Source: an uncultured bacterium (lineage in GTDB: Bacteria; Verrucomicrobiota; Lentisphaeria; Victivallales; UBA1829). Taken from it: a DNA stretch of 64,000 nucleotides. Location of the stretch: the NCBI GenBank assembly GCA_949297765.1, contig CASFTV010000022.1, positions 1 to 64,000 of the forward strand, given 5' to 3'. Every line of letters begins with the position of its first letter. Position 1 is the first letter of the stretch. Below are positions 44,494-53,094 of this stretch, piece after piece. The notes under the pieces were generated by a model. That model made no database searches. It saw nothing but the letters and a program-made list of their open reading frames with translations, and was not told where the DNA came from. The translations under genes and the position numbers were made by a program.

Positions 44494-46173
44494 TCAGCGC
44501 ATGTAGGGGAAGTCGCATCCTTCGTCCGCCTGCAGGACGTTGTCGATGTAGTGGCGGACGAATCCGCGTTCAAACGACTCCTTGGACTGGAAGGTGGTTT
44601 CTTTCAGCCGTTCCGCGATCTGTTCGGGGGAGAGTTCCACATTCAGAATGCCCTTTTCGACGTCCATTTCGATGATGTCGCCGTTCCGGACCGCGCCGAG
44701 CGGACCTCCGTCGCAGGCTTCGGGGCAGACGTGCAGAACCACCGTTCCGAACGCTCCTCCGCTCATCCGGGAATCCGTGATGCGCACATAGTCCTTGATT
44801 CCGCGCTTGTAGAGTTTCGGCGGGATCGGCATGTAGTTTCCGAATTCCGGCATTCCCGGTGCGCCTTTCGGTCCGTATCCGCGCAGGATGATCGCTTTGT
44901 TTTCATCCATGTCGGAGTTCGGATCCAGCAGATATTTTTCCGCTTCGGCGAGGGTGTCGAACACGCGCGCTTCGCCGCGGAACTTCAGAATCGACGCGGC
45001 GGAACGCTTGATGACCGCTCCGCGCGGCGCAAGATTGCCGTACAGAACCGCGATGCCGCCTTCCGGTTTCAGCGGTTTGTCGAACGGGGCGATTACATCG
45101 GGCCGGTAGGGCGGCTCCACATGTTCCAGATTTTCCTTCAGAGTTTTTCCGGTGACGGTCAGCACATCGGTGTGGAGGAGGGGTTCCAGCTCCTTCATCA
45201 GAGCCGGGACGCCGCCCGCCTGATGGAATTCGATCCCGACCGTTCCCTTGCCCGAGGGTTTCACGTCGACCAGAACACGCGTCCGTTCGCTGATCTTCTG
45301 GAACTCCTCCAGCTTGAGTTCGATTCCCGCCCGGCGCGCGATCGCCGTCAGATGGATGATCAGATTGGTGGAGCCGCCGGAACTCATCAGAACGGTGATG
45401 CAGTTTTCGATTGCCTTTTTCGTGACGATGTCGGTCGGTTTGATATCCCGTTCGATCAGGTTCATGATGGTGCGTCCGGTCTCCTCGGCGTACCGCATTT
45501 TCTCGGCGGAGACGGCGAGGGCCGTGGCGCTTCCGGGAAGCGAAAGCCCGAGCGATTCCGTCGCACACTGCATGCTGTTCGCGGTTCCCATGATCGGACA
45601 GGCTCCGATGCTGCCGTACAGACAGCCTTCGGCTTCATTCAGATCTTTTTCGGTCAGTTCTCCGGCGAGATAGCGGGTCCAGAGTTTGAAGCTGTCGGTC
45701 CCGCAGGCGAGCGATTCTCCCTTGTAGTTTCCGGGGAGCATGGGGCCGCCGGGCAGGAAGATCATCGGTTTGTTCGCGGAGACCGCCGCCATCAGCTGGG
45801 CGGGAACGTTTTTGTCGCACGATCCGAGCAGAATCACGCCGTCGAACGGATGGCGCGCGATCAGCTCTTCGGTGGTGATCGAGAGAAGATTGCGGTAGAT
45901 CAGGCTGGAGATGTCGAAAAACACCTCGCAGATCGACATGGTGTTGACCTCCAGCGGAAAGCCGCCCGCCGCCCAGACACCGCGTTTTACGGCATCCGCC
46001 ATCTGACGGAAGTTGTAATGTCCGGGATTGGTCTCCGCCCAGGTGTTGATGATTCCGACGATCGGTTTGTCCAGATCGACGTCGGTGTAGCCCATCGACT
46101 TGATGAGGGCGCGGCGGAGCAGGCACTGCCGCGTACCCGGTTTCAGCCAGGTCTTCGAATTCGAATTCTTCAT
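44494..46173 (-). CDS. IlvD/Edd-family dehydratase, probably for a sugar acid
   Basis: Members of this family dehydrate 2,3-dihydroxy acids, including aldonates such as arabinonate, xylonate, galactonate and 6-phosphogluconate. Iron-sulfur ligands C119 (GSCDKNVPA) and C192 (GSIGACPIMG) are present, as is TANSMQCATE. The position that is cysteine in [2Fe-2S] pentonate dehydratases is glycine here (NPGHYNF), as in E. coli IlvD, which carries an oxygen-labile [4Fe-4S] cluster. At 559 residues the length is normal. The neighbouring aldolase and SDR argue for a sugar acid rather than branched-chain amino acid synthesis. It is the second gene of the operon, 13 bp after the regulator. Confidence 0.9.
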   Translation of the reverse strand: MKNSNSKTWLKPGTRQCLLRRALIKSMGYTDVDLDKPIVGIINTWAETNPGHYNFRQMADAVKRGVWAAGGFPLEVNTMSICEVFFDISSLIYRNLLSITTEELIARHPFDGVILLGSCDKNVPAQLMAAVSANKPMIFLPGGPMLPGNYKGESLACGTDSFKLWTRYLAGELTEKDLNEAEGCLYGSIGACPIMGTANSMQCATESLGLSLPGSATALAVSAEKMRYAEETGRTIMNLIERDIKPTDIVTKKAIENCITVLMSSGGSTNLIIHLTAIARRAGIELKLEEFQKISERTRVLVDVKPSGKGTVGIEFHQAGGVPALMKELEPLLHTDVLTVTGKTLKENLEHVEPPYRPDVIAPFDKPLKPEGGIAVLYGNLAPRGAVIKRSAASILKFRGEARVFDTLAEAEKYLLDPNSDMDENKAIILRGYGPKGAPGMPEFGNYMPIPPKLYKRGIKDYVRITDSRMSGGAFGTVVLHVCPEACDGGPLGAVRNGDIIEMDVEKGILNVELSPEQIAERLKETTFQSKESFERGFVRHYIDNVLQADEGCDFPYMR

Positions 46174-46186
46174 GATGCGGTCCTTT

Positions 46187-47227
46187 TTATTGACAGGGGG
46201 TTGTTTCTATGAGTTTGGACGAAAGTTTTTTTGTCGTGATGCCGAAGCATGGATTTTCGATCTGGCGGATCAGCATGGACGCCGCTTCGCGTCCCAGTTC
46301 CTCCATCGGCGGTTCGACGGTCAGGAGGGGATGCGGAAGAAATTCCGTCAGCAGCGAATGGTCGAATCCGGAGATCCGGAGATGCGAGATGTCGATCCCG
46401 TGCATCCGCGCCTTCCGGGTGAAGACGCCCGCACAGAAATCGTTGAGGCAGCAGACCGCGTCCGGTGCCTTCTCCGGTGTCCGGAACAGTTCACAGAACC
46501 GGTCCTGCTCCTCCGGCGTGCTCTCCTGCGGACAGATCCATTCCGGACGGGGCTGAAGACGGCATTTTTTCAAGCCCGCCAGAAATCCGAGCGTTCTCTC
46601 CTGGGCGGCAAGCGGATTGACGCTTCCCCCTCCGAAGAGCGCGAAGCGGCGGCATCCCTCCTGATAGAACCGTTTCACGATTCCCGTGATCCCGTCCGCA
46701 TTCTCAAACGTGAGCAGACTGCCCTCGATCCCATCCGGCATCCGGATCAGAAACAGAACGGGAATTCCGCTTTCCACAAGGATCCGGCAGGTTTCCGGGC
46801 GGGCGTGACGGGGATCCGCGTAAAGGACGATTCCCGCCGGTTTCCGTGCAACTGCGGTGGCGGTGATCCGCTCCTGCCCGGCGGCATCTCCGGACAGCGG
46901 AAGAATCGACGGCAGATAGTTCGCATCCGCCGCTGCCAGACTGAAACTCTTCAGACTCTCCGCGAAAAACACCACGTCATGACAGAGGAAAATCAGTTCC
47001 CTCGAAATGACCTTGCTGCTTCCCGCAATGGTGCTGCCGACTCCGTTCTGTTTGAGGATCAGTCCGCGTTCCGCCAGCTCTGCCAGAGCCCGGCGCAGAG
47101 TCGGTTTGCTTACGCCGAATTCATCCGCCAGCTCCTGTTCGGCCGGCAGGTGGGTTCCTTCGGGCAGAACGCTGAATTTCTTTTCCAGCCTGCCCAGCAG
47201 TGTCCGATAGATGTTTCCGCGTGCCAT
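46187..47227 (-). CDS. GntR-type HTH / LacI-type sensor regulator of the oxidative sugar cluster
   Basis: The protein joins a GntR winged helix (residues 1-70, with PAEQELADEFGVSKPTLRRA) to a LacI-type sensor. The sensor has AGIVLYADPRHARP and GISGFDHSLLTEFLPH-like elements, and it ends with TVEPPMEELGREAASMLI. The ATG at 47227 was preferred over a GTG three codons upstream because GGGAGAG lies 8 nt before it. It heads the seven-gene operon and probably controls it, giving autoregulation. Confidence 0.88.
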   Translation of the reverse strand: MARGNIYRTLLGRLEKKFSVLPEGTHLPAEQELADEFGVSKPTLRRALAELAERGLILKQNGVGSTIAGSSKVISRELIFLCHDVVFFAESLKSFSLAAADANYLPSILPLSGDAAGQERITATAVARKPAGIVLYADPRHARPETCRILVESGIPVLFLIRMPDGIEGSLLTFENADGITGIVKRFYQEGCRRFALFGGGSVNPLAAQERTLGFLAGLKKCRLQPRPEWICPQESTPEEQDRFCELFRTPEKAPDAVCCLNDFCAGVFTRKARMHGIDISHLRISGFDHSLLTEFLPHPLLTVEPPMEELGREAASMLIRQIENPCFGITTKKLSSKLIETTPCQ

Positions 47228-47493
47228 TTTGCACACTCTCCCTTTTTTCGGAGAATACCATACAATCGTTTCGGATGGATTGCAAATATAAAATGCAAAA
47301 AAAATAAAATATTTTTTATGGTTTGAGTGTTTTGTACCTAAAATAAAAAGAGTATGATTAAAATTTAATGAAAAACAGCCTCTTCCAGAATCCGCTTTCC
47401 TGATGATGAGGAAATATAGATTGTGATTTTTCTGTCCTGAAAATTTGATTTTTGTTCATATCATGATATTGTATCATGTAATATAAAATTATA

Positions 47494-47508
47494 GTTCATA
47501 ATGTGAAC
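47494..47508. promoter_or_regulatory. Inverted repeat near the IclR start, likely operator
   Basis: GTTCA (47494-47498) and TGAAC (47504-47508) form an inverted repeat with a 5-nt spacer, 13 bp before the IclR-family start codon. Further upstream is ATCATGAT and other AT-rich partial palindromes. The whole region 47228-47521 holds no gene and is strongly AT-rich, consistent with two divergent promoters. Confidence 0.45.
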
Positions 47509-47521
47509 GGTAAGAGGAGTC

Positions 47522-48280
47522 ATGATTAAGGTACTGGATAAGATTTTTCAGGTTCTTGAGATGGTGGCGTCGGAATCGCCGAACCCGTTGACGCCGCTTC
47601 AGATTGCGACACGTCTCGGGATGAACCGTCCGACCTGTTCGCGGATTCTCGGGGAGCTGACGGATGCGGGATATCTGATGCATGTCTCCCGGCAGGCGGG
47701 GTATACGATCGGTCCGCGGTCGTACACGTTTGGGGGAATGGCGAAGTATAAGCCGTCGTTTCTGGAGAAGGCGGTTCCGTATGTGAAGAACTGCGCGCGG
47801 GTTCTGGGGCAGTCGGTTCTGATCTGCGAGCGGCTGGGAGGGGAGCGGTACATTCTTCACCATTCAAATTTTTCTTCGCTGAACATCCGGATCGTCCAGC
47901 TTTCCTACCGGGATCTGTTCGAGACTGCGACGGGGATGGTGCTTCTTGCCGCCGCTCCCGCGAAGGAACGGGAGAAGCTCTATGAGGAGTACCGGGCGGA
48001 GAAGCTGCCGATGTTTCCGGAACTGGAGTCGTTCGAGGCGGCGTCGGCGGTTCTGGACCGGATCCGGAAAGAGCGGATCTGCATGCGCGACAAATACCGG
48101 ACGCTGCAGTGGATCGCGGCGGTTCCGGTTCTGAAGAACGGGGTGACGGTCGCCGCGCTCGGCGTTTCCGCTCTTGCGGCCGACGCCTCCATGCCGGACC
48201 GCGCCCGCATGGTCGAAGAGATCAGAAAAACGGCGCAGCTGATTTCCAATGAACTTTCAACCATTGAAACAACAGGATGA
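47522..48280 (+). CDS. IclR-family transcriptional regulator
   Basis: The 252-residue protein has an N-terminal winged helix (PLQIATRLGMNRPTCSRILGELTDAGYL) and a GAF-like IclR effector domain. The latter includes YRDLFETATGMVLLAAAP and a C-terminal segment KNGVTVAALGVSALA. IclR members often sense aromatic acids or sugar acids. The gene is first of a three-gene operon with an SDR (3 bp downstream) and an enolase-superfamily dehydratase, and is divergent from the IlvD-aldolase operon. AGAGGAG precedes the ATG by 4 nt. A sugar acid is the likely effector (inference). Confidence 0.92.
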   Translation: MIKVLDKIFQVLEMVASESPNPLTPLQIATRLGMNRPTCSRILGELTDAGYLMHVSRQAGYTIGPRSYTFGGMAKYKPSFLEKAVPYVKNCARVLGQSVLICERLGGERYILHHSNFSSLNIRIVQLSYRDLFETATGMVLLAAAPAKEREKLYEEYRAEKLPMFPELESFEAASAVLDRIRKERICMRDKYRTLQWIAAVPVLKNGVTVAALGVSALAADASMPDRARMVEEIRKTAQLISNELSTIETTG

Positions 48281-48283
48281 ACA

Positions 48284-49030
48284 ATGAGTGAATCAATCAA
48301 GGGAAGAGTCGCCCTGGTGACCGGGGCATCGCAGGGACTCGGACGCGTTATTGCGCTGACGCTTGCGAAGGAAGGATGCAAAGTCGTGGTCAACTGCGCG
48401 CACAGTCCGCAGAAGGCGGAGCATGTGGCACAGGAGATCCGGAACGACGGCGGTGAAGCGGAGGTGTATGTCTGCGACATTTCCGACGAGAAGGCGGTCC
48501 GCACGATGTTCCGCGAACTCGGGAAAGTGGACATTCTGGTCAACAACGCCCGCATCGACCCCTATTTCCGCAAACCGGAGATGAGCGACGGCGAATGGTG
48601 GGATCTGGTGATGAGGATCAATCTGAAAGGGGCGTATCTCTGCTCGCAGGTGTTCTTCGATCAGGCGAAGGAGCGGGGATGGGGACGGATTGTCAACATA
48701 GCCTCGTCGCGTTCCTTCACGCCGGCGGAGCCGCACATGATCGCATACGGGGTTTCCAAGCTCGGCATGCACGGACTCACCCGGGCGTTCGCGGAGAACG
48801 GCGGAGCGTTCGGCATCACGGCGAACACGGTCTGCCCGGGAATGGTCATGACCGAGAATCTGAGAAAGCGGATCACGGAAGAGGATTATCAGGCAACCTG
48901 CCGAAACATTCCAGTCGGCCGCGGCGGTTCCTGCGAGGAGATGGCCGACGGCGTCCTTTTCGCCGTCCGCAACGGTTATGTCACCGGCGAATCCATCCAC
49001 ATCAACGGCGGACTTTACTACGCACCCTGA
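48284..49030 (+). CDS. Short-chain dehydrogenase/reductase (SDR), IclR operon
   Basis: The 248-residue classical SDR has TGASQGLGRV (residues 14-23), the catalytic SSRS serine region and YGVSK. The NNAG motif reads NNAR here, an unusual replacement. The C-terminus GESIHINGG is standard. It starts 3 bp after the IclR gene and is followed after 30 bp by a dehydratase. The likely role is oxidation of a sugar to its lactone, or of a keto-deoxy acid, in the same pathway as the divergent operon. Confidence 0.9.
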   Translation: MSESIKGRVALVTGASQGLGRVIALTLAKEGCKVVVNCAHSPQKAEHVAQEIRNDGGEAEVYVCDISDEKAVRTMFRELGKVDILVNNARIDPYFRKPEMSDGEWWDLVMRINLKGAYLCSQVFFDQAKERGWGRIVNIASSRSFTPAEPHMIAYGVSKLGMHGLTRAFAENGGAFGITANTVCPGMVMTENLRKRITEEDYQATCRNIPVGRGGSCEEMADGVLFAVRNGYVTGESIHINGGLYYAP

Positions 49031-49060
49031 TCTTCTGGAAAAACGAAGGATACAGAACTT

Positions 49061-50233
49061 ATGAAAATAACGGCTCTCAAAACATTTATCTGCAACGCGT
49101 TCCGGACCAATTTCGTCTTTGTGAAAGTGGAGACCGATTCCGGTCTCTGGGGTTGGGGTGAGGCCACACTGGAATATAAGGAGTTGACCGTTCAGGCGGC
49201 GATCCATGATCTGGAATCGTATCTGATCGGGAAAGATCCCCACAACATCGAAGCGTTCCGGCACGACTGCTACCGCGACGCATACTGGCGGGGCGGACCG
49301 GTCCTGATGAGCGCCCTCGCCGGAGTGGAAATGGCGCTCTGGGATATCAAGGGCAAGGCGCTCGGCGTGCCGTGTTATCAGCTTCTCGGCGGAAAGGTCC
49401 GCGACGCGGTGCCGATCTATGTCAACGGCTGGTTCGCTCCGGCAAAGACCCCCGACGAATTCGCGGAAAAGGCCAAAGAGGTTGCCCGGAAGAAATTCCT
49501 CGGCTGCAAATGGGATCCCTTCGGAAAGGCGTGGCAGCAGATTTCCAAGCAGGATCTGAACCGGGCGATGGAGTGTATCGGAAAAGTTGCGGAGGTGGTT
49601 GGCGAGGATGTCCAGCTACTGATCGAAGGTCACGGCCGGTTCGATATCCCGACCGCCGTCAAAATCGGACGCCGCCTGGAGGAGTTCGACATCTTCTGGT
49701 TCGAGGAGCCGATTCCCCCGGACGACAAGGAGGGAATGAAACAGGTCAAAGACCGCGTCCGGGTTTCCATCGCGGCCGGCGAGCGGCTCTACAACCGTTA
49801 TGAGTACCGCCAGTTCTTTGATCTGGCCTGTTCGGACTATATCCAGCCGGATATTTCCCATGCGGGCGGATTGTTTGAGATGCGTCTTCTCGGCGCGGAG
49901 GCGGAGGCGCGGCACATCGGATTCTGTCCGCACAATCCGTCCGGTCCTGTTGCGAACGCCGCGACCCTCCAGCTCGCCGCCTGCGTGCCGAACTTCGTCA
50001 TGCTCGAAATGATGATGACCGACGTCCCCTATCGCGCGGAAATCTGTGACGAGGATCTGACGATCCGCGGCGGAAAAATGGTTATTCCGGATCGCCCCGG
50101 ACTCGGAATCGACTTGAATGAGGCGGAACTTCTCAAGCATCCCTTCATCCGCACGGAACTGCGTCACTACCGCGGTGATCTGACGAACATCCGTCCGTCG
50201 GACGCAGTTCCCTATTACAAAATGGAAGAGTGA
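49061..50233 (+). CDS. Enolase-superfamily sugar-acid dehydratase (DgoD/RspA-like)
   Basis: The 390-residue protein belongs to the mandelate racemase/muconate-lactonising group. Magnesium ligands are the acidic residues in LIEGHGRFD, FWFEEP and AAGERLYN. The histidines of GHGRF and CPHNPSGP fit galactonate- and mannonate-dehydratase-type active sites. It would convert an aldonate into a 2-keto-3-deoxy acid. Galactonate is the best guess from the motif style, but the substrate cannot be fixed. The gene ends the IclR operon and is followed by a strong terminator. Confidence 0.92.
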   Translation: MKITALKTFICNAFRTNFVFVKVETDSGLWGWGEATLEYKELTVQAAIHDLESYLIGKDPHNIEAFRHDCYRDAYWRGGPVLMSALAGVEMALWDIKGKALGVPCYQLLGGKVRDAVPIYVNGWFAPAKTPDEFAEKAKEVARKKFLGCKWDPFGKAWQQISKQDLNRAMECIGKVAEVVGEDVQLLIEGHGRFDIPTAVKIGRRLEEFDIFWFEEPIPPDDKEGMKQVKDRVRVSIAAGERLYNRYEYRQFFDLACSDYIQPDISHAGGLFEMRLLGAEAEARHIGFCPHNPSGPVANAATLQLAACVPNFVMLEMMMTDVPYRAEICDEDLTIRGGKMVIPDRPGLGIDLNEAELLKHPFIRTELRHYRGDLTNIRPSDAVPYYKMEE

Positions 50234-50250
50234 ATCGAATGATCGCTGTG

Positions 50251-50283
50251 GACGGAGAGCCGAAACCGCTCTCCGTCTTTTTT
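50251..50283 (+). terminator. Rho-independent terminator after the IclR operon
   Basis: GACGGAGAGC (50251-50260) pairs perfectly with GCTCTCCGTC (50268-50277) around a 7-nt loop, and six T residues follow. It lies 17 bp beyond the stop codon of the dehydratase gene. Confidence 0.9.
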
Positions 50284-50391
50284 CGCACATGCCGTCGGAA
50301 AAAGACGGTTTCCCGGCAAGTCCAGAAGCCAGCGGGAAAATTCTCCGGGTGCGCAGAGTGTGAAGCTGCGCGGTTTCCCCGTTCCCCGGCT

Positions 50392-53073
50392 TCAGGGAAA
50401 CAATGCCGGGACGGAAGACGTGGATACGCTGCTTTCCCCGCCCGTCCATGAGGCTTCCGCTCTGCGGAAAGGATGCTGTGGCGGATCTTCCGCCGGCTGC
50501 TCCGTCGCGGGAAGTGGAGCGGACGGGAGAAGATCCTGTTCCGGAGCCAGAAGCAGAGTTGAGGGCTGCTCTGTCAGAGCGGCGGCTTGAACGGATTTCA
50601 GCTTTTCCGGAGTCATTTTCAGACGGATCGTTCTCCTGCCGGCGGAAAGGGAGAAAGGAACGCGGACATTTCCGCTTTTTCCGAATCCGAACCATCCTCC
50701 GGAGTGCATGGGGAAGCCGCAGAGCGAGGCGTTCTGGAACGGAGAGTTGTCAATGGAGATCCGGAAGGAGTCCGCGGGCCTCTTGTCCGTGCGGAGAAAA
50801 AGAAAATAGCGACCGTTTTTCGGAATGGTGACATTCAGCAGGAGTTCATCTTCCGTCCGCTTTTGTTCCGCTGCTGTCAGGACATCTTTTCGGTCGCGGA
50901 GGAGGAGCGCCTTGTCATCGCGCGAGTCCGCAAGTACGGAAATGACCCGGGAGAGGCCGTTTTCCAGACAGATCGAAAATGCTCCGTGGTTCTTTCTCGC
51001 CTGAAAAATCCGTTTCGGATCAATGGAAACCGAGATTCTGACGGGGATTCCCGGTTCCAGTTTTCCTTCGGAGGGTTCCATTTTCAGAAAGTCGGATCCG
51101 GAATTCCGGAAAATCCGGAACTTCCCCGTACAGGAGGGAAACAGCGAGACCGTTTTTGTTTCCGGCCGCAGTGATGAAAATTCCAGATGAGAAATATCGG
51201 TTGTAAACGGAACCGGGCGCTCCGGGAGGTCCCGGAAATGGTCTTTTCCATACGCTCCCGCAGGGTCGCTGTTTTTGCAGATTCCCGGAATCATCCTTGC
51301 TTTTTCGCCGGGGGAGGCGGGTCTCAGAGCAAAAAATCCGGAAGCCGGAGATTCAAACAGGAACTTGGCGTTGAGAAAATCGTTTTCCGAATCCTTTTTC
51401 AGAAAACGTTCCAGAAGGAGGGGAATGCCCGGCACAGCGATCAGATTGTTTCTGGAAACCTGTTTGCAGTGTCCGTTCAGGATCTCCCGCTCGGCGGGAG
51501 ATCCGGCATATCCGCTGATTCCGTTTTGAAATCCGATGATGGTGTTGTTGAACAGGAAATTCCGTCCCCGTCCGATCCTGGAAAACATGTTTTTCACGGC
51601 GGCGTTTGAGCCTCCGGTTTCATCTCCGGGAAAGCAGAAGAGATTGCGCCAGCACCAGGATGGTCCGTGAAGGTTCGGGGCAAGACTGATTCCGCACAGA
51701 GTGCCTTCGACACGATTGCCGAAAAACCGGGCGTTGATCTGTCCTCCGTCCAGTTCGATTCCGTCGTCATTTGCGAATGCGAGAAAATTGCCGCAGATTT
51801 CCGCGTCGCGGAACGGACCACCGGTGGCGCAGCCGTTGGCAAACCCTTCGACAACATCGTTCCAGCGGTGACGGTCGCTGCCGATCAGATCGCAGTACCG
51901 CAGGGTGAATTGCTCCGTCTCTCCGACAAAGATGGCGTTCGGACCATACGGATGTGTATGAAACCAGCTGTTTGCCGTTCCACGCGGATCGAAAATCCGG
52001 CAGCGTTCAATGCGGATCATCCGTCCGCCGCGGATGCAGATCCCGGAATCGTAGTTGAATGGTTTTCCGTTTTCCGTTGCATGTCCCGCCACCGGATCGA
52101 ACACGCCCTTTCTGCCGTAGCCGGAAATCTCGCAATTCAGGAGATGGATGCTGCTGGCGTTTTCGATGCGGACGCCGTTCCTGGAACCGCCCCGGATGGT
52201 TAATCCGTCCAGAATGATGCAGTCCGCCCGGTCAATCAGCAGGGCGTCGGTCCAGCGTTCTTTCCCGTCGATGACGACTCCCGGAGCTGCCGTATAGCGG
52301 ATGTAGCCGTCCGGCGACCCTCCTTCCCGGATGACCAGAGGCTTTCCATGCTGCTCTTTCCCGAGAACTACGGTCCGGGCGATCGGAAGCGGCGCTCCCA
52401 GCGTTCGAAATTGAGTTTCCAGAAGAGAACGTTTCCCGTTGTCATTCAGGCGGATCCGCAGGGTGTAGAGAGTGTTTTCCTGAAGTCCCGCGAGTGTTCC
52501 CCGCGCCTGCCGGTCCTCCGGAATGTAAATCGGAGCAAGTCCCCGGATGAATTCCGTTTTTCCTTGCGGACAGAGTTCGGTTTCCGCCCGGAAACAATCC
52601 TCCGATGCGGATTCGCAGTTGTTGATGTAGATGCTGCAAACCTGATAGCCCGGGACAATTTCCAGACGGTTCGCCGCTTTTTCCGGCCGGAATTCCTGAA
52701 ATTTCAGATTCCGGAATTCCGCAGTGTCGTGTCCGGGATCCAGAACTTTGCAGGAAAGTTCGATCCGGTCGGCATCCTGAGGAGAAAAGCGCAGAACGAG
52801 AAGCTCTTCCGTTTTCCGGTTGCGCGGAGAAAAAACCCGGATCCGCTCCTCTCCTTTCCGGAACAGGGCAGCCTCCAGCCATGCGCATCCCCGCCGGGAA
52901 CCCCGGACATCCGCCGAGAAAATCAGATCCTGCGCAGGAGGGAAATCGGTCAGGGAAGCAATTTTCCCACGTTCCTGTTCTCCGGGAGAAAGACGGCATT
53001 CCGGAAAAATCTGTTCCGAAATGCCGATCAGCGGAAGCAGCAGGCAGAGCAGAAGAATCTGGATCCGTCTCAT
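50392..53073 (-). CDS. Secreted right-handed beta-helix protein, possible polysaccharide lyase
   Basis: The 893-residue protein starts with a signal peptide (MRRIQILLLCLLLPLIG). A fibronectin-like stretch around residues 140-230 precedes a parallel beta-helix from about residue 230 to 560. The helix carries repeating turns such as CIILDGLTIRGGSRNGVRI, HLLNCEISGYG and IEICGN-like repeats. FANDDGIELDGGQINARFF is in the position where beta-helix enzymes often hold acidic catalytic residues. The C-terminal 200 residues are beta-rich, ending in a proline-rich tail. Pectate-lyase, alginate-lyase or glycosidase activity is possible; none can be chosen. It follows a pseudopilin gene by 21 bp. Confidence 0.8.
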   Translation of the reverse strand: MRRIQILLLCLLLPLIGISEQIFPECRLSPGEQERGKIASLTDFPPAQDLIFSADVRGSRRGCAWLEAALFRKGEERIRVFSPRNRKTEELLVLRFSPQDADRIELSCKVLDPGHDTAEFRNLKFQEFRPEKAANRLEIVPGYQVCSIYINNCESASEDCFRAETELCPQGKTEFIRGLAPIYIPEDRQARGTLAGLQENTLYTLRIRLNDNGKRSLLETQFRTLGAPLPIARTVVLGKEQHGKPLVIREGGSPDGYIRYTAAPGVVIDGKERWTDALLIDRADCIILDGLTIRGGSRNGVRIENASSIHLLNCEISGYGRKGVFDPVAGHATENGKPFNYDSGICIRGGRMIRIERCRIFDPRGTANSWFHTHPYGPNAIFVGETEQFTLRYCDLIGSDRHRWNDVVEGFANGCATGGPFRDAEICGNFLAFANDDGIELDGGQINARFFGNRVEGTLCGISLAPNLHGPSWCWRNLFCFPGDETGGSNAAVKNMFSRIGRGRNFLFNNTIIGFQNGISGYAGSPAEREILNGHCKQVSRNNLIAVPGIPLLLERFLKKDSENDFLNAKFLFESPASGFFALRPASPGEKARMIPGICKNSDPAGAYGKDHFRDLPERPVPFTTDISHLEFSSLRPETKTVSLFPSCTGKFRIFRNSGSDFLKMEPSEGKLEPGIPVRISVSIDPKRIFQARKNHGAFSICLENGLSRVISVLADSRDDKALLLRDRKDVLTAAEQKRTEDELLLNVTIPKNGRYFLFLRTDKRPADSFRISIDNSPFQNASLCGFPMHSGGWFGFGKSGNVRVPFSLSAGRRTIRLKMTPEKLKSVQAAALTEQPSTLLLAPEQDLLPSAPLPATEQPAEDPPQHPFRRAEASWTGGESSVSTSSVPALFP

Positions 53074-53094
53074 AAGGGGAAACTCCTTCGGCGC

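Noticed and set aside
44494-46173. Loss of an iron-sulfur ligand in the IlvD-type enzyme (Gly in NPGH instead of Cys)
   Set aside because: E. coli IlvD also has PGH at this place and carries a [4Fe-4S] cluster, so the residue is normal for that subtype.
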